Shown in pieces: positions 52,623-63,602 of a stretch of 64,000 bases of DNA. The stretch comes from Ciona intestinalis (Eukaryota; Chordata; Ascidiacea; Phlebobranchia; Cionidae): NCBI RefSeq assembly GCF_000224145.3, contig NC_020175.2:504480-568479 (forward strand). Direction: 5' to 3'. The first letter of the stretch is position 1, and each line of letters opens with the position of its first letter. Made by a program: the position numbers and the translations under genes. Below the pieces are notes generated by a model, which ran no database searches, was not told the origin of the DNA, and was given only the letters and a program-made list of their open reading frames with translations.

Positions 52623-54014
52623 TTTGATGCTTGGATATTATGCAGCTGGTTTCGGAATAACAATCTTTTATAAACTGTTTTCTCTGCCGGACACAAGAAA
52701 TTTGTTGAGAATGTTATAAGAGACTGACTTAGCTAAGTTTCGGTCTTTTTCAAATGTGATTTTTTGACTTATATTTTCAAACGTTGATTTTATGACTTGT
52801 ACTTTTTAAATTTGGCATTTTCTGCTTAAATCTTTTCAAATGTACAGTTTCCGTCTTTGGTTACACTCTGTCGCTGTTATCGCAAACTGACATTATGTCC
52901 GTCCTTCCTTTTCCTTTTAAAGTTTTTTTTATGGAGTCACTTGGCAACCCGTCCGAACATAGGCTAATATTTAATCTCGCTGAAGATGTCACAGATATCA
53001 GAAGATGAGATAGAACGCTTGTACGTCCGTGTAAACAAGCAAGTAACATCATATTCTAAAGACGTTTTATATAAATGGTCCTATTGTATCCCAAAATGGA
53101 AAATAATACAAACAGATTTGTAATTCCATTTAGTTTTATTTCAATCCACCTGCAAGTATGTTAACTTATAAAATTCATGAATATGCTTTGTTTTTAGAGT
53201 TAACTGTCATAATGCGTATATAGAACAATTTTCTATTGGTTAGTAGATATATACTGTCATGGCAAACAAACTTTTAAAATGAGTTTAACTTTTTGTGCTG
53301 TGTAAACAACGCATTTAGTTAAAAAATAATCGTTTACCGCTGTGTCGGCCTTTTATTGCGGTTAATAAATAAGCTCACATCACGTGAGCCAAACTTTAAC
53401 ACTCACGTGAGTGCAAACACAAGATAAAAATAGATTACGACTTTTCCAGAGAATCCACACACACACGAAGTTTATCACGTAAACGTCCGGTGACGCATCA
53501 CGTTAGCTCATAAGTCATTAATGCGTAAAGAGAAATGTAACTTAGATAAATTACGTTTCAACCGTGTAGTTTGGTGAATATATGAAGTAATCACCAAACT
53601 CATGACCCGCATGTATATAAGGTGTGTTTTGTTTTAAGCACATATTTATAAAACGATTTCGCAACTTTAACTGAAGTGCATTTGCGCTAAAGTTTAACGT
53701 TCAAAACTGTGCAAATATATAAAACATTTGGCTGTGTTGACTTTGTTGTTTAACTTTGCTGACGACTTTAATTATAACTGCTGTACCTTTAGTGAACAAG
53801 AACAAATTTTCGAGGAGTAAAATGTTGTAATAAATTGATGATAATTAAAAATTATGAACATGATTACTTGGCCGAATTAAAAGGCACTGAAATATAAGAT
53901 TGCTTCGTATATGTTAGGTGGTACATTATATATATATAGCTGGTGATGTGCAAATGTAGTTTTTTTTGCCACCATTGTGAACTAAATGTTCATTCATTTG
54001 GTAGCTTCCATCTC
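52623..54014. other. Intergenic, tetraspanins G / F
   Basis: 1.4 kb, the upstream region of F. It holds two TCACGTGA palindromes (53380 and 53403) and a TA run at about 53927-53940. No gene was recognised; the open frame 52861-53052 (-) is unsupported. Confidence 0.5.
53380..53412. promoter_or_regulatory. Paired TCACGTGA palindromes (E-box / CLEAR-like)
   Basis: TCACGTGA at 53380-53387 and ACTCACGTGAGT at 53401-53412, about 23 bp apart and roughly 760-790 bp upstream of the tetraspanin F start. Regulation is inferred from the motif only. Confidence 0.3.
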
Positions 54015-57000
54015 TTAATATGTTTCGTAACCGCTTTTTTCCGACCTACACATTACCAAGGCGAATATCATCCCGAATATCTGCAATGAATAAAATGAAA
54101 AACTTTAAACATTTTTCGCGTGCACCTTTCATCTAGTGTTCCCCGACATCTAAGTATAGACTGTTCATTAAGAGTGTGACGTAATCTTGTCTTGTTATTT
54201 TCTGTTCGTTGAGTGAGTTCGCCTATATTGTCAAAATGGGCGCCGAGATTTTAAAAAGCCCCGTCTTACCCCAACATACAGTATCACTGGTTTTTACATG
54301 GGTTTAACTTGGTAACAAACGTTCGCAAAATGTTGGACAAATTGAATATTTTAAACAGTATAGATTGGTGATATTTATTATGCACAACATAAATAGTGTG
54401 TTTTTTAACTTATATAAAGATATACATCATAGCGAACTGAAATATTTAAGTTCGCTATCATGTACATCCATTGCTATCAGCGTTTCTTAATACCACCGGA
54501 TGTAACCCCAAAGCACAAAGTTATAACATTAAGTAAAATACGTAACCCGAATATATATTTTTAAACCTATATTAAAGATCTAAAATGTTGGATGAAACCT
54601 TTGAAGAATTAATAATGGATTCCAAATTTACTGAAAATTTACAGAAATACTGGTGGAAATAAACCTAGACGCTCGTATTAAACATTGCCATATTACGTAT
54701 TTTGTATTTACACAAGAGTTAATATGTAACAGCCTTGTTTACTGAAATGCCGTTACTCATTTACGAGGGCGGGCACAATAACGAACAGCTTTCCCAGTTA
54801 CAGTTCGATTAATGTTTTGTTCATGTTCAACGTTATATAGCTATATTACACAGAAAAATACGTGTATTTTCTGGGCAAACCGCTCGCTTAAATTAAAAAA
54901 AAAACTCTAAAACGTGCAGTATTTCGTGGTATACCTATACGATTTTAACTGTGACGAATTTACAAGCAAAATAAAAATCACACTAGGGCTAAACCAATAA
55001 AGTACAAAATAAACAGCAATATAACAGTTAATAGTTTGTCAAGCGATAGGTGAAATAATGCCATCTGTATCTTATACATCTCAAGCACCGATGGTTTCTC
55101 CAACCGTATAAATTTTATATATAGAAGAAAATAGTACCAGAAAACGAAAGTACAATGTACATTAATTGCCTGTGTGTTCTGATATATAAATGTGTTGTAA
55201 CCTCTAGTTTTCCAGTAACACAAATACGTCCAAAAATCACACTTACCTCAGCCAAACCAATGCCAAGCCCAATCCCTGCTATCAAGTATATGTTGTCGTT
55301 GATGAACTTTATAATGGCATCGTAACAATCCTATGAATAGTGGCAGAAGTAAGTACATTTAGATATAGTATAGTAGAGTGGGGAGAATCGGGACAATTTT
55401 AGCACATAACATTTAAATTTCAATGGTCTAGGGAAGTCGTGAGGATACGGATTTATAATTCTTTGAATGCTCTTTGTTTACTACCTGATAGGAAGAGAAA
55501 ATAGAGTAAAAAGTGTCCCATCTTCCGCCACCCTACTGTATATGTGGTGACAAATGTTAAGTTTGTAGATTCAATTAAGATGTTATATAGCACGATGTGT
55601 ATAAGTACAATATGTTTGTTTGGTGTTGTTTGTAATAATACCACTTTCACGCATGAAAAGCTTGGGTTTTAAGAATACACGACAGTAAGCATGAGAAGAA
55701 ATAACATTTCCTGTACATTTAGTAACAAGATAGTCGGATTTTAAGAGATGGGCACTTACATTAAAACAGGTATTACGACAGTGGACAAAACAACGTTTAA
55801 AACAAATATTTGACTAATTAGATATGAAAACATACTTTCCAGCCAAACGGAAAAACGCGTAGGAAATGTCGATACGTGTTAAACATAACATTATTATTCA
55901 TTGTTATTATTATTGCGATAAAATAATACAATGACAACTATGTGGATGCAGTCCAATTACACAGTTATAATATTTAAGTTAAATAACTTACCGAGGTGTA
56001 GATAGCACCTCCCGGCGTGTCACCATTTATACAAGTTCCGCTAGATGGCACTGCACACACAGTGCTGTTGGTGATAACAGGGGTGCACGAACAACCGGTG
56101 GTGTTTCCTCCAATCCAATCCGTACAACCGGTGACCAATCCACAACATTTGAACTGAAGCAAAAAAATGTATTAAGTTTGATATCATCGGCAAACTAGCG
56201 GAAATGAAGAATGAATGTATGCGTCCTTGCATGGTGACAGTCTTTATAACACGAGCGTTTATTTCATACACCTCTTAGCTGCTTACGCGCCCTGTATGTG
56301 ATTATTTTTTAAATTGTATATTTTTAAATATTTTAATACGCTGATGAGCCTTAACCCGTATCTCTGGACTAAGAAAAAAAGGCAAACCACTTTGTCACGG
56401 TTCCGGACGGCCCTGTAGGTACCAGAGTAGTCGAGCTAGGGTTTCGACCATAGTTGTCCCATTACCCTCTAATTACAAATGGCTCATTAATCCCGAACAA
56501 AACACTTACGCTCTGTTGAACAGCAACAACGGTGTTGGCATAAGCGTCACTTTTGCTGTAGTCCAGTGGTAATGTGGAGTTCAAGCCTTTCTTAATTTCG
56601 GTTTCAATCTGAAATATAATGGTTGTTGGGTTGTGCTGCTCTCTACGTTCAATGACTTATTGATTAACAATAACAACAAATGAAAGGTGTAAAAATATGC
56701 ATTTGGAGAGATGGTTCAGGTATTTATTCTGTTTTACCGTCTCATTTAATAGTAAACCACGAACATTTACAAAATTAACGGTATACCCCCTAGTCTAAAA
56801 GATCATTATTATTTGTTAAAAACATGATTATAAGAAATGCGGGATATTATGGTGATAACAGTATTTATCTTACTCCACAGTACGACAAAGCCATCGTTTA
56901 TATATATTTATATATATATATATATAGGCAACTTAGCCTTATGGATTGTCGCCCAGTTGTGGGTAAAGGGTCACTGTGTTTTAGGGTTATAGTCCATAAT

Positions 57001-60000
57001 CTATATTGTATTATTACAGTGCGCAGTGGTTAAACACTTAATAACAGCGTTTATGTGTCGGTTGCGACCTTGACAACAATAAATTGCGAAGAATAAGATC
57101 AGTTTAGTTAAATGGTTTTATTTTGATTTAATTAGATTAAAGTTAACCTTACACAAAGTAATGTCGATGTGTTGATGAGTCAATGCAAACAAAGCAACTA
57201 ACAATACTGGGCGTTAACTAGCTAACAACGTTGTGCTAATATAAGCCATACATCTCTGTATAAAGAGCAAAGTGCATATATAAACGAATAAATTAAGCAA
57301 CGCCTTAATACGTCTAGCCCCGATAATAGTTAAAACTGTTAAACTGGTATATAAGGGTAGAAGAGTTTGGAACACTTTCGCACATATTCTCCCATATTTT
57401 GTACGATTTATAATATTTAATAAAAGGAATTGGATTTAGTGCGCGGTTTATAGGTCTTTTGTTTAGAATAATTCTGTTACAATTTTATTTGTTTGTCATC
57501 AAACGGGAGCTCGTAAAAAAGTTTTTCAAAATACTCTGTGTCCCAATTTACCCCACCTTACTATATAACGATTTTGTATTTGTTGTTACGTCCTACTTAA
57601 GTACAATTTTATATATAGTAGGGTAGGAGAAGATGGGACACCTTTAGCACATAATATCTAAATATCCTGATCGTATTTTAAACAATTAACAACGGTCTAT
57701 GGGAGTCGTGAGGATACAGTTTTATAATTCTTTGAATGTTCTTTGTTTACTACCAACTGAGATGAGAAAATGGAACGAAAAGGTGTTCCATCTTTCCCAC
57801 CCTACTATAGTAAGTTAAAGAATGACATTTTAAGCCCATATACTCTCAAGTATTCTTATCGTGTTTTAAACAACAACCAACGGCCCAGGGGTCGTCGAAT
57901 GCGGTTTTATATTTACCAAATAGGACGAGAATACACAAGGTTGTCCAATTGTCTCCATCCCTATTGTATACGTATTGAGTTGGTTTTACTTTACATTAAA
58001 CTTACCGATGATTGCGACACGAGAGCCCATATGCCAATACCGACTTGAGCGAGGAAAATGATCAGCAAGCAAGTAAAATACTGAAAAATAATAAAAGGTT
58101 ATGTTATATGGGTTATTTAACGTTTAATAAACCTAATAAAAATGGTTAACTCAGTGTACAATGGATCTGTAAATTGACTAAACGCAAAAAAATGAGAATT
58201 TTACAATGTTTTATTACTGAGCAACGACATAATAGTATAATGATAGTAAATATATTCGATCTCTTCTAGTATACGAGGGCCGGAGTATACGAGGGAAACA
58301 AAACGGAAAGACGAACAATAACTGTATAAAACGACAGTCTTTATGTCATGTGTTTTTATGTAATGTGTAAAAACGAAGTACGAAACATATAGAATAGAAA
58401 GGATATCACATGTTCAGAAAACTGAAGTACACTTATTGAACTTTTGGATAAAAGCCGTTACCTACACCCAAACAAAATAAAGAACTAACAAATATAACGA
58501 AATCAAGATTATAATCTTACCGTGCCGAGAAGACATTTGTTTTCCTTAATAGCTCCACAACATCCAAAGAAACCGACCACGAACATAACACAACCCACAG
58601 AGATAAGAACGTAACATCCTGGTAAAAAAAAAGATTTTCAAATATGGTTCATGTGATTTGATATTAATTTTAAATAATGGCAATAAGAAATAGACTTGAT
58701 GACGTCATCATACATTTACATAGTAGTCATTGTATGGTTGTAGATGTAGTTGATTTGTTGTGCCATGTTTTTTTAAACGTTCGTACTGTTAGGGCTAATG
58801 GGTTATGAATTATATACCAGGTCATACGCCGTGCCAAAGTGTTTAAACTGATAAAAATGTGGATTATTTTTTATTTCAATATGGTATTAAAAATACGATA
58901 AGGATTTTAGGTTTTTATTTGCTAACACAACCAACGATATATTTATGTCACCCTACAGTACTGTGCATGTTACCACGTTTCAGTGGATAAGTTTTAAAGG
59001 AAGTTTTATATAGTCTCGTAAAATCTTGTATATTTTATAGACGCTTACCTGCGTAGTAAAACTGGATACCAGCGACTTGTACAACAGCTTGAACATTGTT
59101 TGCTACTAACAAGTAAATACCAATGCCAAGAACTGCACCACCTGCAATCTGAATGTGGATATGGGATTAGAATATTGAAACGACACGTATAATACCTTTA
59201 TTTTTATAATACTTATTTTTTTAATACAGTTAAGGGACATACGAATGTCGTTTAAAAATAGCTGATTTATATATATGTTTATAAATTAGAACAAGTAGGC
59301 CTATATAAATGAATGTGGGTATTTTATAATCTGTTTTATGCAACCCGTGCGCGCTTATGACACGAGTTAGGAGTTACCACGTACGTAACTTTGAGAATTA
59401 TATGCTTTTTTATTTTTTTGTAATGTGACAATCTTGACAACCCATAAATAATAACTGGGTTGGGACAATTGACGTTCGGTGTCTTTGTTGTGTATTAAGA
59501 ATGCATGCATCCACAATGGTCTATAGCAGCGTGTACCTTAAGCCCATTATACAGGCTAGAGGCAGCACGCATCACGCTAGCAAGTGAACCAAGGCGCTAG
59601 ACATATTCTATTCTAACACAAAAGCAAATTAAGATTAAATTAATCAAACTTATCAGCACCTCGTAACAAGTTGGCACCCAATCTTGGAAGCAGACTAGAC
59701 AGAATATCAACATTGCTTATAATCTATAGCTAATATTGATAAAAGAACGTGGCGTTACGCACATAGTCAACATGTATAGTAGGGCGGGGAAAGATGGGAC
59801 ACCTTTAGCACATAATAAACATCCTGATCGTGTTTTCAACAATTAACAACGATCTACAGAAGTCGTAGGGATACGGTTTTATAACTCTTTGTATGTGTTC
59901 TTTGTTTACTATCAAACGTCCACACCCTACTATATATAATACTGTTGCGCAATCATACCACAACATATTTTGTATTTATCTCTTCACATAGAAGATCAGG

Positions 60001-60409
60001 TTAATAAATTCAACAACAATGAGAAGGGAATTACCAACAACACGACAGTCGACACACACACTGCAGGTAAAATTACTTGAATAAAAGTATCAGATAAAGC
60101 GTTGCAGCTCAGCACTCACACAGTAGGATGGGGGAAGATGGGACACCTTTTCACTAGGTTTTTTCGTTCCATTTAGTAGTAAACAAAGAACATTCCAAGA
60201 ATTATAAAACCGTATCCCCACGCCTCCCATATAGACCGTCGTTAATTGTTTAAAACAAGGTCAAAATAGTGAAGTAGTATGTACTAATGGTGTCCCATCT
60301 TACCCCACAGTAATATACAGTATCTAACATATTTATACTATATACTCACCCAGAAGAGGACGTTAAACAGAAACAGCAGGTACTTAATGATTCCAGAACA
60401 ACAGCCCAT
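54015..60409 (-). CDS. Tetraspanin G
   Basis: Complete, 247 residues, eight exons: 60350-60409, 59049-59148, 58521-58618, 58006-58080, 56510-56608, 55992-56153, 55247-55330 and 54015-54080, with phases closing exactly. N-terminus MGCCSGIIKYLLFLFNVLFW has a GCC that may be palmitoylated. Helix 1 ends in GAVLGIGIYLLV, helix 2 (YVLISVGCVMFVVGFFGCCG) is followed by AIKENKCLL, and helix 3 is YFTCLLIIFLAQVGIGIWAL. The outer loop starts IETEIKKGLNST and carries FKCCGLVTGCTDWIGG with NTTGCSC. Helix 4 follows DCYDAIIKFIND, and the tail is IFGMIFALVMCRSEKSGYET plus a final Tyr. It keeps the array's exon plan and phases but is well diverged, so it is probably an older member. Its introns, the longest of the array, carry seven MITE copies. 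Confidence 0.93.
55371..55541. repeat. MITE-like element, inverted orientation
   Basis: AGTAGAGTGGGGAGAATCGG at the left, CATCTTCCGCCACCCTACTG at the right. It lies in tetraspanin G, between exons 7 and 6. Confidence 0.8.
56222..56475 (-). repeat. SINE-like copy, antisense
   Basis: GTGACAGTCTTTATAACACG, TTTATTTCATACACCTC, then GTCACGGTTCCGGACGG and a possible reversed head (TAGGGTTTCGACC). It lies in tetraspanin G, between exons 6 and 5. Confidence 0.4.
56705..56882. repeat. MITE-like element, diverged
   Basis: GAGATGGTTCAGG, GTCTCATTTAATAGTAAACC and CTTACTCCACAGTA. It lies in tetraspanin G, between exons 5 and 4. Confidence 0.5.
56899..56927. repeat. TA microsatellite
   Basis: TA repeats directly after a diverged MITE. 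Confidence 0.85.
57349..57566. repeat. MITE-like element, diverged, inverted
   Basis: ATAAGGGTAGAAGAGTTTGG at the left, GTCCCAATTTACCCCACCTT at the right. Confidence 0.6.
57613..57811. repeat. MITE-like element, best-preserved copy, inverted
   Basis: Left end TATAGTAGGGTAGGAGAAGA then TGGGACACCTTTAGC; right end AAAAGGTGTTCCATCTTTCC then CACCCTACTATA. The ends are inverted repeats of about 30 bp, flanked by TA-rich DNA. Confidence 0.9.
57827..57970. repeat. MITE-like element, diverged, inverted
   Basis: GTGTTTTAAACAACAACCAA, GGTCGTCGAATGCGGTTTTA and TGTCTCCATCCCTATTG; starts only 16 bp after the preceding copy and overlaps the tetraspanin G exon 4 side of the intron. Confidence 0.5.
59330..59615 (-). 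repeat. SINE copy, antisense
   Basis: GCGCTTATGACACGAGTTAG, GAGTTACCACGTACGTAAC, then CTTGACAACCCATAAATAAT, ACTGGGTTGGGACAATTG and a reversed head ending AGTGAACCAAGGCGC. It lies in the first intron of tetraspanin G. Confidence 0.5.
59774..59937. repeat. MITE-like element, inverted orientation
   Basis: TATAGTAGGGCGGGGAAAGA at the left, CACACCCTACTATATATA at the right. It lies in the first intron of tetraspanin G. Confidence 0.8.
60120..60316. repeat. MITE-like element
   Basis: CAGTAGGATGGGGGAAGATG at the left, GTCCCATCTTACCCCACAGT at the right. It lies in the first intron of tetraspanin G. Confidence 0.85.
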
Positions 60410-61504
60410 ATTGATACCAATGTGTAACAAAACTGTAATTTAATTAATCTAGCAGTGGAACAAAATAAGTAAAAGTTATAAATATAAAAGCGTAAATGTA
60501 TAGCTGTTAACATAACTAGTATAAAATCTGTCACAGTGATACAAATATACAACAATTTATAAAATATAGACACATGCTATAATGATGGTATATAGCCGTT
60601 ATACGTCTAAATGCTGATTTTTTGACACTATAACGCAAACTATACCACCTCTTTCTAAGCAACTACAACTAAACTAAACCATGCTACTGTTCACTAATTC
60701 ACCAAAGTCGCTTTGAGCAAGTATTGCGCGAACCAAGCAAAATTCTCGCGCCTAATTATCACTAAGGCGCTGCCGGTGCCTCGTCTGCATGAGAACCCTC
60801 ACCAAGAACTTTGTTACGGTTGTTTATGAAGGCATTTATCAGATAACCTAAAACCGCGTTTACTTTGCTTTACGGGCCAATTGTGAATACCGTCTCATCG
60901 TCTCAATGCCCTTCCAAGACACCAGGTGTTTGCTTATGGCAAATAGAATTATAATGAAAGTTAAACTTCGTAAAGTTTATAGGTTTTCCTCAAGCAGTTA
61001 GATCCGGTGACGCCATAATGTAGAAATATGCCTTTTATGCGAATCCTACCCTATTCTTACAGTCCCACTATGTGTAAACCAATTACATAACACGGTACGG
61101 CACTGAAAGCGTTGTGCTTATATATACATATATATATAGAATACAAAGGGAACAATAAACCTAATCCTTTCATGTGAGAACGCAAATTACAATCATGTGT
61201 TCTAAGTCACCGTAGCTTAACGCTGATAATATTGGTCACGAGAAACAACTGTAGATCAAAACAACTATAAAGCTGGTATGACGCAACGCAGGCTTGCATT
61301 AAACATTGAATTAACTAACAAACGCTATCAATGCTGTTGTTGAGCTGTTTGCTAACAGATATAAGTTGGTTTTGTTATACGTTACGCTGTTGCTATCACC
61401 TATATAGTCTCGGAATGCTGCGATGTTGGTATAATCGTCTTTATTCTTGCGGCAGCCAACAAAAGGCTTTCTTGGCCGAATGATTTTTAGTTTTTTCTCT
61501 AGCG

Positions 61505-61690
61505 TGGCGGAGCAACGAAAGTTGTTGTAACACGGGTGTTCTGTTTCATACACCTCGTGCCCGCTTACAAGATATCACGTGCCTGACTTTGTCAAAAATT
61601 ATTCTTTTGTGGGACTGATATTCATTACTGACCACTGGGTTGGCGCAATGATCATTAAGTGTGTCCAATGTCATAAAAAACCCACAAAAA
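61505..61690 (-). repeat. SINE copy, antisense
   Basis: GTTGTTGTAACACGGGTGTT, CTGTTTCATACACCTCGTGC, then CTGACCACTGGGTTGGCGCA and TGTCCAATGTCATAAA. Confidence 0.55.
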
Positions 61691-62027
61691 CGTTCCCAAC
61701 CGTGAACCTATTTTGTAAAAAATACCATCCACGGCGCGGGATAATCTTGTATAAACGTAAAACTGTAACATAAGGTATCCATACAATGCACTGTATTCCG
61801 TGTAGCAGATTTGACTTCAGGTAGTGTAATTAATACTGACATAACATTTGAGGTTTAAAAATGAGATGTTATGCTGATTATACGAAACACCGATTCTACT
61901 GCAAGGCATGAACATTAATTTACAAAATACAATCATATATGTACAGTGATCAACAAGGCAGGAGTAAGTGAGTGATTTTCAAACTTTGATTCGGATTTGG
62001 CAATTATACATTTACATAACATATATA

Positions 62028-62130
62028 GGTGTTGGGGTAATGAGCCAATTCTGGCCTAAATCCATGGCACATGGTGTGCCTCGCCGTATGGCCTCGTCCA
62101 AATAGATTAAAACCATGTCTCACTCATAGA
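62028..62130 (+). repeat. Dispersed short repeat (family 2), long copy
   Basis: GTGTTGGGGTAATGAGCCAA then TTCTGGCCTAAATCC, ATGGCACATGGTGTGCC and a CTCACTCATAGAGAATAG end. It is the reference for the copies in FEM1. Confidence 0.55.
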
Positions 62131-62481
62131 GAATAGATCATGGTAGGTTTTTGTTACCACAGATTGTGTGTTGTGGTACATCTTTAGTGAAATACATTGC
62201 TGTTCGAGCAGCAAAATTACTATATTTGGAAGTATTTGGAATGGATGTAACAAACTAATAGTCAGTTGCTGTTGTAGAACTATCACCCCATGAAATTAAT
62301 ACTGGTTGAAGATACAAGCAGGGTAATATCTAATTAAAAATAAGACTTCTATCTTGAATCCTTATGCGCGCCTCACTGGAGACATCACCCTCATTAAAGA
62401 GTAGAAAGGGTAAAAACTGAAACCTGTAAACCAAAGTTAGCGTTCAATACCAATGACACATAAAAACATCTTCAAAGTTCT

Positions 62482-63602
62482 TTAAAGCGAGGCAGGGTAC
62501 TGGCATATAAACCATAAGTCTCTGTTACAAGGCACATCATTCCAAAGTCGATTCTTTGACGCGTATTCAATATTCACACAATCTTCGTCTCCAAGTGCAT
62601 CATTCGGTTCACCAGGAGCCCATGCACCAAATACTGCATCGTTTATTGCGAGGGGCGTGCCGTCACTGCAACCAATGGGAAGGGGTATAAGTAAAACGTA
62701 ATACCAAAAGAGGATTACGTCATAAAAACCTATAGTAGGGTGGGGAAGATGGGACGGCTTTTGATTCTATTTTTACACCCGAATTAATAGTGAACAAAGA
62801 GCATTCAAAGAATTATAAAACCGTATCCCTACGACTCCCATGTCCCATACACTGTTGTTATTTTGTTTAAAACACCTTTAGGATATTTGGATATAATGTA
62901 ATACCGGTGTCCCATCTAACCAACAGTTCTATATTGTTTGTCTATTTTAGTATTTTTACAAACACTTTTTTCAATTTTTATAATAAAATAACAAAACGCC
63001 GCAAGTTTAACCGTATCATGAACAAATAAGACACAGATGATCTGTCATGAAGCAAATCGGATATTTCAACCACTAGAAACTAACCTGTAAACAAACTGTC
63101 CTTCTCTTGCAAGATCGTCGATTCCAATCCAGAACAAAGTCCACCTGTTGCCTTCTCCACTTACTAAGTCCTGTGATTGGAGTAAGTGGAATAAATTAAT
63201 ACATGACACTTTTATATCCTAGCGGGGCAACCACTGTCGTTACTACACAGTTCTGTTTCATACACCCTGTGCCTGCTAAGAGTTAACAAGTATGTTGGTG
63301 GTAATTAATTCTTTTTGGATTCTTTTATTTTTCCTGCTAATGTATGACTGATAATTTAGACAATCCATAAAGAACCACTGGGACGAAGCATTTGTGTATT
63401 TTAGTCAGAATTAAGCAACGTATGTTTTATAATAATTCACCACAAACTAGCCATACCCTGATAAAGTCCTGCTGACTTTGTGTCTTCACGGCTGCAAGTA
63501 TTCCACCGTTAGCTTTGCAAATATTTGCCGCATCTTGATAAGTATGTCCGTCCTTTTCTATTTTGTAACAATGATCTTCAAACCTCCGACCAACAGAACA
63601 AA
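62482..63602 (-). CDS. C-type lectin domain protein, 3' three exons
   Basis: C-terminal part of a secreted or membrane protein with a C-type lectin (sugar-binding) domain. Exons: 63457-63602, 63085-63170 and 62482-62665, about 138 residues, with consistent phases. The domain starts CSVGRRFEDHCYKIEKD and continues TYQDAANICKANGGILAAVK, TLFWIGIDD, then WAPGEPNDALGDEDCVNIE and RLWNDVPCNRDLWFICQ. The EPN motif (within GEPND) and WND are Ca2+-binding residues; EPN is the form usually linked to mannose-type sugars. All canonical cysteines expected of the domain are visible. The protein ends ten or fewer residues after the domain, at a TAA. The open phase at 63602 shows that more exons (signal peptide and possibly other domains) lie to the right, partly outside the window. 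Confidence 0.88.
62731..62935. repeat. MITE-like element
   Basis: TATAGTAGGGTGGGGAAGAT at the left, GGTGTCCCATCTAACCAAC at the right. It lies in the last intron of the lectin gene and is the rightmost copy seen. Confidence 0.85.
63215..63420 (-). repeat. SINE copy, antisense
   Basis: GGCAACCACTGTCGTTACTA, TCTGTTTCATACACCCTGTG, GAGTTAACAAGTATG, then GACAATCCATAAAGAACCAC. It lies in a lectin-gene intron. Confidence 0.5.

Larger units (their letters stand above)
60410..62481. other. Intergenic, lectin gene / tetraspanin G
   Basis: 2 kb, the upstream region of tetraspanin G and 3' flank of the lectin gene. It contains a SINE copy and a family-2 repeat. The open frames 61311-61553 (-) and 61579-61773 (+) overlap the SINE and are not supported as genes. 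Confidence 0.5.

Noticed and set aside
61311-61553. 80-codon minus-strand frame
   Set aside because: It starts inside a SINE copy and shows no family similarity.
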